Source: an uncultured Oscillospiraceae bacterium (lineage in GTDB: Bacteria > Bacillota > Clostridia > Oscillospirales > Ruminococcaceae). From it: DNA of 14,398 nucleotides. The stretch is taken from positions 1-14,398 of the forward strand of contig CAKSPD010000025.1 of the NCBI GenBank assembly GCA_934481385.1. The letters run 5' to 3'. The position numbers and the translations under genes are program-made. The notes under the pieces are model-generated. The model searched no databases. It had not been told where the DNA came from and worked only from the letters and a program-made list of their open reading frames with translations. Below are positions 7,283-14,398 of the stretch, piece after piece. Within the stretch, counting starts at the first letter, position 1; every line of letters begins with the position of its first letter.

Positions 7283-7834
7283 ATGTCAGATTTAAGTATT
7301 GAAGAATATCAGAGTCACATCAGAAAAATTTTGATTTCAGAACAGGAAATTCAGGACGCTGTTAAAAAAACTGCAAAGATTATTGATGATTCCTATGACG
7401 GAACACCTATTCTTCTTGTAAGTATTTTAAAGGGTTCTTTTGTCTTTCTTTCTGATTTGACAAAGGCTGTTACTGTTCCTTGTGAAATAGACTTTATGTC
7501 AGCCAAAAGTTATTACGAAAGTACGCAGTCATCAGGTATTGTAAAAATTACAATGGATTTGAAACAGGATATAAGCGGTTACAATGTTTTTATTATTGAG
7601 GATATTATCGATACCGGCAGAACTCTTAAAGATGTTGTAAAGCTTCTTAATTCAAGAAAGCCGGCATCACTTAAAGTAATTACACTTCTTGATAAACCTT
7701 CAAGAAGAATTGTTGATTTTAAGGCTGATGAATCACTTTTTGTTATTGATGATTTATTTGTTATCGGATATGGTCTTGATTATAACGAAAAGTACAGAAA
7801 TCTTCCGTATATTGCAGAATATTGTGAGGGTTAA
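7283..7834 (+). CDS. hpt: Hypoxanthine phosphoribosyltransferase
   Basis: A 183-residue cytoplasmic purine-salvage enzyme that joins hypoxanthine (usually also guanine) to PRPP to give IMP or GMP. The PRPP-binding loop VFIIEDIIDTGRT carries E106-D107 and the D110-TGRT phosphate loop. The N-terminal VSILKGSFVFLSDL is the LKG pyrophosphate-binding loop, and the KPSRR and FVIGYGLDYNEKYRNLPYI stretches match the base-binding C-terminal hood of bacterial HPRTs. Length is typical. AAGGAGA (7270-7275) lies 7 nt before the ATG. It has its own consensus promoter. In many Firmicutes hpt is near tilS and ftsH; neither is adjacent here. A small possible coding sequence starts 5 nt after its stop. Confidence 0.95.
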   Translation: MSDLSIEEYQSHIRKILISEQEIQDAVKKTAKIIDDSYDGTPILLVSILKGSFVFLSDLTKAVTVPCEIDFMSAKSYYESTQSSGIVKITMDLKQDISGYNVFIIEDIIDTGRTLKDVVKLLNSRKPASLKVITLLDKPSRRIVDFKADESLFVIDDLFVIGYGLDYNEKYRNLPYIAEYCEG

Positions 7835-7839
7835 GAAAT

Positions 7840-7984
7840 ATGCCGGAAAAAATATTCAGACTTAAACAGAATAATACTGATGTTCTTTCTCAGGCTGGTA
7901 TGGACAGTTTTGCTTGCAACATGTCTTGCATCTTTTCTTGAAATTGTTATAATGGTTTTTTCTGCGGTAAGACAAAAGAAATAA
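7840..7984 (+). pseudogene. Small single-helix membrane protein ORF, apparently frameshifted
   Basis: An ATG at 7840 follows GAGGG (7826-7830) but its frame stops after 33 codons (TGA 7939-7941). The adjacent frame from about 7853 reads into a hydrophobic stretch (LMFFLRLVWTVLLATCLASF and onward) with basic residues on both sides, ending VRQKK at TAA 7982-7984. Losing one A from the A6 run at 7847-7852 joins the two into a 47-residue protein, MPEKYSDLNRIIL and onward, with one clear membrane helix. So this may be a broken gene, a sequence error, a slippage-expressed gene, or just a 34-residue ORF starting at ATG 7880 (no ribosome site seen). No family is recognised. Cotranscription with hpt is likely. 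Confidence 0.4.
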
Positions 7985-7998
7985 AATCAATATTACAT

Positions 7999-8027
7999 AA
8001 AATTTTTCAGAAATTTTCAATTTTTTT
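7999..8027 (+). terminator. Weak AT-only hairpin with T run after the hpt transcript
   Basis: AAAATTT (7999-8005) pairs with AAATTTT (8011-8017) and seven T follow at 8021-8027. The stem is all A-T, so it may terminate poorly; it is the only terminator-like structure between hpt and the SDR gene. Confidence 0.3.
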
Positions 8028-8028
8028 G

Positions 8029-8057
8029 TTGCAATTTCCTTTAAGATGTGTTATAAT
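8029..8057 (+). promoter_or_regulatory. Promoter of the SDR gene
   Basis: TTGCAA (8029-8034), 17-bp spacer, TATAAT (8052-8057) with an extended -10 TG at 8049-8050. Start codon is about 35 nt after the predicted start site. Confidence 0.8.
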
Positions 8058-8099
8058 GTATATATAGTAATTTGTAATTATACATAAGGAGTGATTTAT

Positions 8100-8858
8100 A
8101 TGTTCGATTTTACAGGAAAGGTAGTAGTAATATCCGGTGCTTCTTCCGGACTCGGTGCTCAGATGGCAAGAGGTTTCGCAAAACAGGGTGCTACACTCGT
8201 TATTACAGCAAGACGTTTTGAAAGACTTCAGGCTCTCGCAGATGAATTCAAGACTATGGGCGTTGAATGTCTTCCGCTTAAATGTGATGTAACTGATTCA
8301 GCTATGGTTGATGATGTTGCAAAACAGGTTGAGGAAAAATTCGGCAGAGTTGATGTTCTTGTAAACTGTGCAGGTTCTGCAAAAAATGCAGGTGTTCTTG
8401 ATATGACAAACGATGAATGGGATTTTACAATTGCCACTGATATGTCAAGCGTTTTCTATGTCACAAGAGCTTTTGCAAATATAATGAAAAAGAATAACTA
8501 TGGCAGAATTATCAATATTGCTTCAATGTATGGTCTTGTCGGAAATACTGCAATGGATACTGTTGCTTATCATACTTCAAAGGGCGGTGTTGTAAATTTC
8601 ACAAGAGCTGTTGCGGCTGAACTTGCAAAATATAATATTACCTGCAATGCTATATGTCCCGGATACTTTGCAACTGAACTTACTGAAGAAACACTTAAAA
8701 CAGATGAATTTACTGCATATATGAAAGCTACTGTTCCTATGGGAAGATACGGAAAATCAGGCGAACTTAATGCAGGTGCTATTTTCCTCGGAAGTGAGGA
8801 AGCATCATATGTTACTGGTGTTATTCTTCCGATTGACGGCGGTTACACAGCTGTATAA
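8100..8858 (+). CDS. SDR-family oxidoreductase, gluconate 5-dehydrogenase-like
   Basis: A 252-residue cytoplasmic short-chain dehydrogenase. The Rossmann glycine motif is GASSGLG (13-19), then CDVT (62-65), NCAG (89-92), catalytic S142, Y157 and K161 (YHTSK), and PGYF (187-190). R38-R39 after the second strand favour NADP(H). D114 stands where classical SDRs usually have the tetrad Asn. The sequence resembles gluconate/5-ketogluconate or related sugar-acid reductases, but SDR substrates are poorly predictable. I chose ATG 8100 because AAGGAG (8086-8091) sits 8 nt upstream; the in-frame GTG at 8091 begins inside that ribosome site and would only add MIY. It has its own promoter and terminator, upstream of the rhamnogalacturonan lyase, but no link to sugar-acid use is shown. 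Confidence 0.88.
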   Translation: MFDFTGKVVVISGASSGLGAQMARGFAKQGATLVITARRFERLQALADEFKTMGVECLPLKCDVTDSAMVDDVAKQVEEKFGRVDVLVNCAGSAKNAGVLDMTNDEWDFTIATDMSSVFYVTRAFANIMKKNNYGRIINIASMYGLVGNTAMDTVAYHTSKGGVVNFTRAVAAELAKYNITCNAICPGYFATELTEETLKTDEFTAYMKATVPMGRYGKSGELNAGAIFLGSEEASYVTGVILPIDGGYTAV

Positions 8859-8873
8859 AAGTTCAGAAAATCA

Positions 8874-8902
8874 GGCGACTGTTTAAAAGCAGTCGCTCTT
8901 TT
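8874..8902 (+). terminator. Rho-independent terminator of the SDR gene
   Basis: GCGACTG (8875-8881) pairs with CAGTCGC (8890-8896), extended by a G-U pair, with an 8-nt loop and then TCTTTT. A modest stem with a short T tract. Confidence 0.65.
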
Positions 8903-8905
8903 ATA

Positions 8906-8951
8906 TTCAATGATACAATATATCAGTAATTTGATACAATATGTCATTGAA
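8906..8951. promoter_or_regulatory. Phased direct repeats within an inverted repeat upstream of the lyase promoter
   Basis: TGATACAATAT occurs at 8911-8921 and again at 8932-8942, exactly 21 bp apart (two helical turns), just upstream of the lyase -35. The pair is flanked by the inverted arms TTCAATGA (8906-8913) and TCATTGAA (8944-8951), the latter overlapping the -35. This is the arrangement of an activator or repressor site; the regulator is not in the window. Confidence 0.6.
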
Positions 8952-8974
8952 AATTTTTTGTAATATTGTATAAT
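8947..8974 (+). promoter_or_regulatory. Promoter of the rhamnogalacturonan lyase gene
   Basis: TTGAAA (8947-8952), 16-bp spacer, TATAAT (8969-8974). The TTG at 8966 that opens the long frame lies against this -10, so it cannot be the translation start. Confidence 0.65.
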
Positions 8975-9025
8975 AATATCAGTATTATGTTGAATTTTTA
9001 TGTATTAAATTTCGGAGGGCTATTT

Positions 9026-11683
9026 ATGAACAAAAAACTGAAAGGACTGATGTCGGCTGTCACATCTTTATGTATGCTTGCTTCGTTTCCGATTGGAAAT
9101 TTCAGCAACTTAAAGACTGATGCCGTATCTTCTGTTACTGTCGAATATCTTGACAGGGGAATATCTGCAATAAATACGGGTTCAGGTATGCTCGTAAGCT
9201 GGCGTTATCTTGCTAATGATGACAATAATGCTGAATTTAATTTGTACCGCAATGATACTCTTGTATATACAAGCAAAGCAGGTAATTCAACCTGTTATCT
9301 TGACAAGGACGGAAATGCGTCAAGTATTTATAAGGTTGAAACTGTTTCTGGCGGTAAGGTTATAAGCTCAGATACTTGCAAAATGATTTCCAATAATTCA
9401 TATTTTGATATAAAAATGGACGTTCCAACCGGTTCAGGCTGTACATACAGCCCTAATGACTGTTCTGTCGGAGATGTTGACGGTGACGGACAGTATGAAA
9501 TATTTGTAAAATGGGACCCTTCAAATTCAAAGGACAATTCCCAAAAGGGTAAAACAGGAAACGTTTATATTGACTGTTACAGACTTGACGGAACTAAGCT
9601 TTGGCGTATTGATTTGGGTGTGAATATCCGTGCCGGAGCTCATTATACACAGTTTCTTGTTGCCGATTTTGACCTTGACGGAAAGGCTGAAATGACCTGC
9701 AAAACTGCTGACGGAACTGTTGACGGACAGGGAAATGTTATCGGTGATAAATCAAAGGATTACAGAAATTCAAACGGATATATTTTAAGCGGGCCTGAAT
9801 ATTATACGCTTTTTGACGGTGCAACAGGAAAAGCTCTTGATACTGTAAACTATGAATATCCAAGAGGCGATGTTTCAAAATGGGGTGACAAGTACGGAAA
9901 CCGTGTTGACAGATTTCTCGGTGCTGTATGCTATCTTGACGGAAACAAGCCGAGTGCTGTATCTGTAAGAGGATACTATACAAGAATGACTGCTGTGGCT
10001 TATGATGTTGTAGATAAAAAACTTGTAAAACGCTGGGGATTTGATACAGGAAATAATTCATCTGCTCAGGGGTACGGTGACGGAAACCATAACTGTATGC
10101 CTGCCGATGTTGACGGTGACGGAAAACAGGAACTTATACTCGGTTCAACATGTCTTGATGATAATGGAAAAGTTCTCTGGTGTTACAATAAAGGACATGG
10201 AGATGCACTTCATGTTGGTGACCTTGTTCCTGAAAGAAAAGGCATGGAAGTATGGATTTGTCATGAGGATAAGCCTTATGGTGTTTCACTTCTTGACGGT
10301 GCAACAGGTTCTGTGATATTTCATAAGGACGGTTCAGGAGATACAGGAAGATGCTGTGCTGATAATGTATGGGCAGGAAATGACGGTGCGGAATTCTGGG
10401 GACTCGGAAATGATGTTTTTAACAGTTCAGGAAATACTCTTTCTTGCAGACGTCCTGCCGTAAATTTCCTCAGCTACTGGGACGGTGACCTTGAACGTGA
10501 AATTCTTGACGGATACACTGATTCTCCTGCAAAAATTTCAAAGATGAAAGCTGACGGAACTCTTACAAATCTTCTTCAGACTGACGGCTATTACACATGC
10601 AATACCACAAAGGGAACACCTTGTCTTTCTGCTGATATTTTCGGCGACTGGAGAGAAGAACTCATTGTAAGAAGTGCTGACAGCAAATCTATAAGAATTT
10701 ACTGCACACCATATGAAACCGATTACAGAATAACAACTCTTATGCATGACCCGCAGTACAGAAATCAGGTTGCCAGTCAGAATACTGCTTACAATCAGCC
10801 ACCACACCCAAGTTTTTATCTGGGTTCTGAAAGAGCTTTGCCTGAAAGACCGTCTGTAACTGTTCTCGGAAAGGGAACATCAACACCGGATATTCCTGCT
10901 CCTACTCAACCGGTTATACCGGAGTCGGCTGTTATTGAAGAAGGTTTGTATATGATTAAAAACGTCAACAGCGGTCTTTATATGGAAGTTCAGGACGCAA
11001 GTGATAAAAACGGTGCAAATGTTCAGCAGTGGGGAGCTAATGGTTCATCTGCTCATAATACATGGAAAATAGTATCAGCAGGGGACGGATATTATTATCT
11101 TGTTTCACAGCTCGGTGACAAAGAATCAAAAGTTCTTGATGTTACCGCAAAAAAAGCCGATAACGGTACTAATATCGAAATTTACGCATTTAAACAGAAT
11201 GATGCTCAGAAATTCAAGTTCACAAAAAATTCTGACGGAAGCTATGTAATAAGAACCAAAGTTTCAGGCGATAAATCATGTGTTGAAATTATAAATGCCG
11301 ATAAGTCAAGCGGTGCAAATGTTCAGCAGTATGAAGTCAATGGTCATCAGTGTCAAAGCTGGATTCTTGAAAAAGTTAAAGAACCTGAAACAACAACTGT
11401 TACAACAACAACAACAACTACTACTACTACTACTACTGTAACACTTCCTCCTGTAACTTCAGAGGATTTGAAAGTTATGGGAGATGCCAACTGTGATGGT
11501 TCTGTTGATATTGCAGATGCAGTTGCAATATCAGCATATGTTGCGGACAGCAATAAAAATGCTCTTTCTGCTCAGGGACTTATAAATGCTGATGTTCAGG
11601 GAAACGGAAACGGCGTAAATGCAAATGATGCTCTTGCAATTCAGCAGTATCTTGCAGATATTGTAACAAAATTACCTCTTTAA
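9026..11683 (+). CDS. Secreted rhamnogalacturonan lyase (PL11) with CBM13-like and dockerin domains
   Basis: An 885-residue exported pectin enzyme expected to cleave the rhamnogalacturonan I backbone by beta-elimination. Order: signal peptide (about 1-33), a PL11 YesW/YesX-like catalytic domain from YLDRG (41-45) to about residue 610 with propeller Ca-binding loops DVDGDG (near 149), DFDLDG (near 212) and DVDGDG (near 360), a ricin-type CBM13-like lectin domain (about 638-785) with NSGLYMEVQDAS and GANVQQW repeats, a Thr linker (about 788-805), and a type I dockerin (819-885). Loop 1 is GDANCDGSVD; loop 2, DVQGNGNGVNAND, has one residue more than the usual 12-residue loop. GGAGGG (9014-9019) is 6 nt before the chosen ATG. 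The dockerin implies attachment to a scaffoldin. Upstream phased repeats suggest substrate-dependent control. Confidence 0.93.
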   Translation: MNKKLKGLMSAVTSLCMLASFPIGNFSNLKTDAVSSVTVEYLDRGISAINTGSGMLVSWRYLANDDNNAEFNLYRNDTLVYTSKAGNSTCYLDKDGNASSIYKVETVSGGKVISSDTCKMISNNSYFDIKMDVPTGSGCTYSPNDCSVGDVDGDGQYEIFVKWDPSNSKDNSQKGKTGNVYIDCYRLDGTKLWRIDLGVNIRAGAHYTQFLVADFDLDGKAEMTCKTADGTVDGQGNVIGDKSKDYRNSNGYILSGPEYYTLFDGATGKALDTVNYEYPRGDVSKWGDKYGNRVDRFLGAVCYLDGNKPSAVSVRGYYTRMTAVAYDVVDKKLVKRWGFDTGNNSSAQGYGDGNHNCMPADVDGDGKQELILGSTCLDDNGKVLWCYNKGHGDALHVGDLVPERKGMEVWICHEDKPYGVSLLDGATGSVIFHKDGSGDTGRCCADNVWAGNDGAEFWGLGNDVFNSSGNTLSCRRPAVNFLSYWDGDLEREILDGYTDSPAKISKMKADGTLTNLLQTDGYYTCNTTKGTPCLSADIFGDWREELIVRSADSKSIRIYCTPYETDYRITTLMHDPQYRNQVASQNTAYNQPPHPSFYLGSERALPERPSVTVLGKGTSTPDIPAPTQPVIPESAVIEEGLYMIKNVNSGLYMEVQDASDKNGANVQQWGANGSSAHNTWKIVSAGDGYYYLVSQLGDKESKVLDVTAKKADNGTNIEIYAFKQNDAQKFKFTKNSDGSYVIRTKVSGDKSCVEIINADKSSGANVQQYEVNGHQCQSWILEKVKEPETTTVTTTTTTTTTTTTVTLPPVTSEDLKVMGDANCDGSVDIADAVAISAYVADSNKNALSAQGLINADVQGNGNGVNANDALAIQQYLADIVTKLPL
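11402..11437 (+). repeat. Trinucleotide microsatellite encoding the Thr linker
   Basis: Five ACA codons followed by seven ACT codons give twelve consecutive Thr between the lectin and dockerin domains. Changes by whole codons would alter linker length without breaking the frame. Confidence 0.9.
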
Positions 11684-11692
11684 TTCAAAAAG

Positions 11693-11729
11693 AAAAGGCG
11701 GTTCATTTTTCAGAATGAACCGCTTTTTT
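11693..11729. terminator. Bidirectional terminator between the lyase and mutS2
   Basis: GCGGTTCATT (11698-11707) pairs with AATGAACCGC (11714-11723), extended by A-T pairs to 11693/11728, with loop TTTCAG. A T run on the right serves rightward transcription and an A run on the left serves leftward transcription. mutS2 ends 2 nt beyond it. Confidence 0.9.
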
Positions 11730-11730
11730 A

Positions 11731-14112
11731 TTATTTCAGTGTAACTATTGTTACACCGTCCTCGCCCTCTCCGTAAACTCCGGGACGGAATGTTTTTACT
11801 GCTCTGTGGTTTTTAAGATGCTGTCTTACTGCCTGACGCAAAAGACCTGTACCTTTTCCGTGAATAATTGTAACTGTCTGTATATTTGAAAGAACTGCAC
11901 TGTCAATGAATGAATCAACCTCATGTATTCCTTCATCGCAGGCACAGCCTCTTATATCAAGTTCCATGGTTCCACGGCGTTCAATTTTTCCGCCGATTTT
12001 TGCGGATTTTTTGACGGGTTTGTTTGCATATGTTACTTTCTGTGATTCAACAAGACGCAGTTTTGATACATTCATTTTAGTACGCATAACGCCAAGCTGA
12101 ACATATACAAATTCACTTCCGTCAGGTTCTCCTGAAATAATACCGTTCCGGTCAAGTTCAGGAATATATACTGTATCACCGCGTTTAAGCTTTCTCGGAA
12201 GAACATAGTTTTCGTTAAGATTTTTCTTACTTATGGGGTTAGCAGTATCATACATCTTGTTGAAACTCTGACGGCTTTTTGATTTCATTGCAGAAACATT
12301 ATCGCTGAAATTCTTCTTTTCCTTTTCTTTTCGGAGCTGTTCAAGTTCATCAATAAGCTCATTTGATTCAGCTTTTGTGGCTTCAATTATACTCATAGCC
12401 TGAACACGGGCTTTTTCAAGTTCATCAGCTTTTGACTTTTCAAGAATTTCAAGTTCCTTACGGATTTTTTCAGCATTTTCTTCTGCCTCTGCCTTTAATT
12501 TTCGGGCAGTTTCAAGCTGTTTTTCAAGTTCAGTTCTTGCAGATTCAAGCTTTCCGATTACTGTTTCAAGACGTGAATTTTCCTCACTTACAAGTGATTT
12601 TGCCTTTTCAATGATATACTTAGGCATTCCAAGACTTTCAGAAATTGCAAAAGCGTTTGACTGTCCCGGAGAACCGACAGTAAGTTTATAAGTAGGTTTG
12701 AGAGTCTGTATATCAAATTCGCAGGACGCATTTTCAGCTTTCGGATTTTCTATTGCAAAGAGTTTAAGTTCCTGATAATGAGTAGTTGCAATAATCTTTG
12801 CACCCTGATTCATAAGTGATTCAATTACTGATACTGCAAGGGCAGCACCTTCAACGGGGTCAGTTCCCGAGCCAAGTTCATCGAGAAGAACAAGTGATGA
12901 AACATCAGCAGTATCCAGAATTTCTATAACCTTATTTGTATGTGACGAGAATGTTGAAAGGTTCTGTTCAATACTCTGGCTGTCGCCTATATCAACAAGA
13001 ATTTTATCAAATACGGAAATTTTACTTCCGTCCGAAACAGGAATAAGCAGTCCGCACATCGTCATTGCACAGAGAAGTCCTGCTGTTTTAAGTGCAACTG
13101 TCTTACCGCCTGTATTTGCACCTGTTATAATCAAAGTCTGATAAGTTTCACCAATGGATATATTTATCGGCACAGCCTTATTTTTTGCGATAAGCGGGTG
13201 ACGTGCTTTTTTTAAGTTTATAATTCCGTCATCAGTGATTTCCGGCAGGGAAGCATTCATTTTTGATGCAAGATTAGCTTTTGCAAAATAAAGATTAAGC
13301 TCTGCACAGATTTTATAGTTTTCTTCAAGTATATCAGCATACTGTCCGCAGTCAGAACAGAGTTCAGCAATAATACGTTCAATTTCTTCCTGTTCTTTGC
13401 TTTCAAGAAGTCTTATATCATTGTTTGCCTCAACGATTGAAATAGGTTCTATGAATATAGTCTGACCGCTTGATGATGTATCGTGAATAAGACCGCTTAT
13501 CTGTCCTCGGTGTTCAGCTTTTACGGGCAGAACAAATCTTCCGTCACGGATTGTAACGATATTATCCTGAAGGCATTTCTGAACTTCCTGATTTTTAATT
13601 ATTTTATCAAGGGTTTCACGCAGATGAGTTCCGGCACGGTTTATTTTTCTTCTTATTGCAGAAAGTTCAGGACTTGCTGAATCGGCAATTTCATTATCCG
13701 ATATTATTGAACGGTCAAGCTTTTCGAGAAGCCAGTTATTTGGTTTAAGCTGTGAAAAAAGATAGCTTAATTCTGTTTCAATGTTTTCGCAATGGCTGTA
13801 CCAGTCACTGAGATTTTTTATCTGTCTGAGGAGTCCGGCAATATCGAGCAGGTCACGCAATGATATAATAGCTCCCGATTTCGCCCTCATAGCAGGTGAA
13901 ACAGCATCTTTGAAGTCGCTGAAAGGGGGAGTGCCGAACTGTATTGAAAGGTTTAAAGCCTGATATGTTTTGAGTGTTTCATATTTTACACGTTCAAGGT
14001 CACTGTCTGGACGAACAGCGAGAGCCATTTCCTTTGTAGCTGAATTTGAACAGAGTTCTGAAAGCATATTCAGAATTTTGTCCAGTTCAAGTGTTTTGAG
14101 GTATTTATTCAT
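11731..14112 (-). CDS. mutS2: MutS2 (Smr-domain ATPase of the MutS family)
   Basis: A 793-residue cytoplasmic ATPase lacking the mismatch-recognition domain of MutS. It has the MutS core/clamp region (about 1-300), a P-loop GANTGGKT (331-338), Walker B LVLLDELGSGTDP with D411-E412, a charged coiled-coil (about 500-620), a short KOW-like beta segment (LKRGDTVYIPELDRNGIISG), and a C-terminal Smr domain with LDIRG (718-722) and HGKGTG (751-756). MutS2 suppresses recombination in some bacteria and, in Bacillus subtilis, acts on collided ribosomes. An AAAGGAT ribosome site precedes the ATG, which overlaps the stop of the upstream gene by 4 nt (ATGA), so the two are probably translationally coupled. 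Full length; nothing missing. Confidence 0.96.
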   Translation of the reverse strand: MNKYLKTLELDKILNMLSELCSNSATKEMALAVRPDSDLERVKYETLKTYQALNLSIQFGTPPFSDFKDAVSPAMRAKSGAIISLRDLLDIAGLLRQIKNLSDWYSHCENIETELSYLFSQLKPNNWLLEKLDRSIISDNEIADSASPELSAIRRKINRAGTHLRETLDKIIKNQEVQKCLQDNIVTIRDGRFVLPVKAEHRGQISGLIHDTSSSGQTIFIEPISIVEANNDIRLLESKEQEEIERIIAELCSDCGQYADILEENYKICAELNLYFAKANLASKMNASLPEITDDGIINLKKARHPLIAKNKAVPINISIGETYQTLIITGANTGGKTVALKTAGLLCAMTMCGLLIPVSDGSKISVFDKILVDIGDSQSIEQNLSTFSSHTNKVIEILDTADVSSLVLLDELGSGTDPVEGAALAVSVIESLMNQGAKIIATTHYQELKLFAIENPKAENASCEFDIQTLKPTYKLTVGSPGQSNAFAISESLGMPKYIIEKAKSLVSEENSRLETVIGKLESARTELEKQLETARKLKAEAEENAEKIRKELEILEKSKADELEKARVQAMSIIEATKAESNELIDELEQLRKEKEKKNFSDNVSAMKSKSRQSFNKMYDTANPISKKNLNENYVLPRKLKRGDTVYIPELDRNGIISGEPDGSEFVYVQLGVMRTKMNVSKLRLVESQKVTYANKPVKKSAKIGGKIERRGTMELDIRGCACDEGIHEVDSFIDSAVLSNIQTVTIIHGKGTGLLRQAVRQHLKNHRAVKTFRPGVYGEGEDGVTIVTLK

Positions 14113-14398
14113 ATTTTCATATCCTTTATAGATTTGTAGAATGTAAGTGTACTGAAATTACGTTCAAGATGTGAAATAATATACTGTTCTGAAAGATATG
14201 ACAGATAGTTCTGAATTTCGGGGGATACTCTGAAACTGAAAAGGCGGTCAAAATCGGAGAGAACTATATGGCGTACAGCTTTCAGAAGTGAAAGAGGAGC
14301 TGTTATTCCGTTTTCGTTTTCAACAGACTGATGACATTCCTTACAGCAGAAACTGCTTTCTGTTATGCTGAAAAATATATTTTCGGGTTCAAATGCAC
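14109..14398 (-). CDS. recO: RecO C-terminal fragment, 5' end outside the window
   Basis: An open frame on the minus strand enters at the right edge and ends at TGA (complement of 14109-14111), giving 95 residues. The stretch FCCKECHQS looks like the second half of the RecO zinc site (the first Cys pair would lie outside the window), and SEQYIISHLERNFSTLTFYK resembles the helical C-terminus of RecO that ends in a short conserved segment. RecO loads RecA on single-stranded DNA in RecFOR repair. Its stop overlaps the mutS2 start in ATGA, so these two genes form an operon. Identity rests on a divergent C-terminal third, so it is less certain than the reading frame itself. Confidence 0.7.
   Translation of the reverse strand, partial: AFEPENIFFSITESSFCCKECHQSVENENGITAPLSLLKAVRHIVLSDFDRLFSFRVSPEIQNYLSYLSEQYIISHLERNFSTLTFYKSIKDMKI

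Noticed and set aside
8091..8099. GTG start for the SDR gene giving 255 residues
   Set aside because: The GTG lies inside the AAGGAGTG ribosome site; ATG 8100 has ideal spacing and aligns with usual SDR N-termini.
8966..9025. TTG start for the lyase adding 20 residues
   Set aside because: It lies at the promoter -10, has no ribosome site, and would bury the signal peptide; ATG 9026 follows GGAGGG.

Overview
The window looks like chromosomal DNA of an anaerobic, plant-fibre-degrading Clostridia/Oscillospiraceae bacterium, most likely a Ruminococcus. The grounds are an AT-rich composition, strong Gram-positive ribosome sites and sigma-A-type promoters, and a secreted rhamnogalacturonan lyase ending in a Thr-rich linker and a type I dockerin, which implies a cellulosome. 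Genus is an inference; there is no rRNA or marker gene to settle species.

Layout, left to right. A PfkB-family sugar kinase (56-1027, +) converges on a TetR-family regulator (1048-1662, -); they share one bidirectional terminator that lies partly inside the tetR coding end. The divergent spacer 1663-2041 is the most structured non-coding DNA here: a consensus tetR promoter, two TGAC-N5-GTCA operators about three helical turns apart (one covering the -35 of a consensus rightward promoter), then a roughly 150-nt leader that folds into a long branched hairpin. The leader precedes a two-gene operon: an MMPL/RND-type membrane exporter (2042-4153) and a 960-residue exported protein built from about 75-80 xxxLxxG heptads (4195-7077). 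I read this as a TetR-controlled export module with an extracellular rod-like partner; substrate and partner role are inference.

After a terminator come hpt (7283-7834), a possible frameshifted small membrane protein just behind it, a gluconate-5-dehydrogenase-like SDR (8100-8858), and the PL11-CBM13-dockerin lyase (9026-11683), whose promoter carries phased direct repeats. Each has its own promoter, so they are not an obvious operon. The lyase converges on mutS2 (11731-14112, -) over another bidirectional terminator. mutS2 overlaps by 4 nt the 3' end of a partial gene running off the right edge, which reads as the C-terminus of RecO.

Two starts differ from the longest open frames: the SDR begins at ATG 8100 (GTG 8091 lies in its own ribosome site), and the lyase begins at ATG 9026 (not TTG 8966, which lies in its -10 region). 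The most unusual things are the leader RNA with its operator pair, the giant heptad-repeat partner with two in-frame 126-bp tandem duplications, and the small ORF behind hpt.
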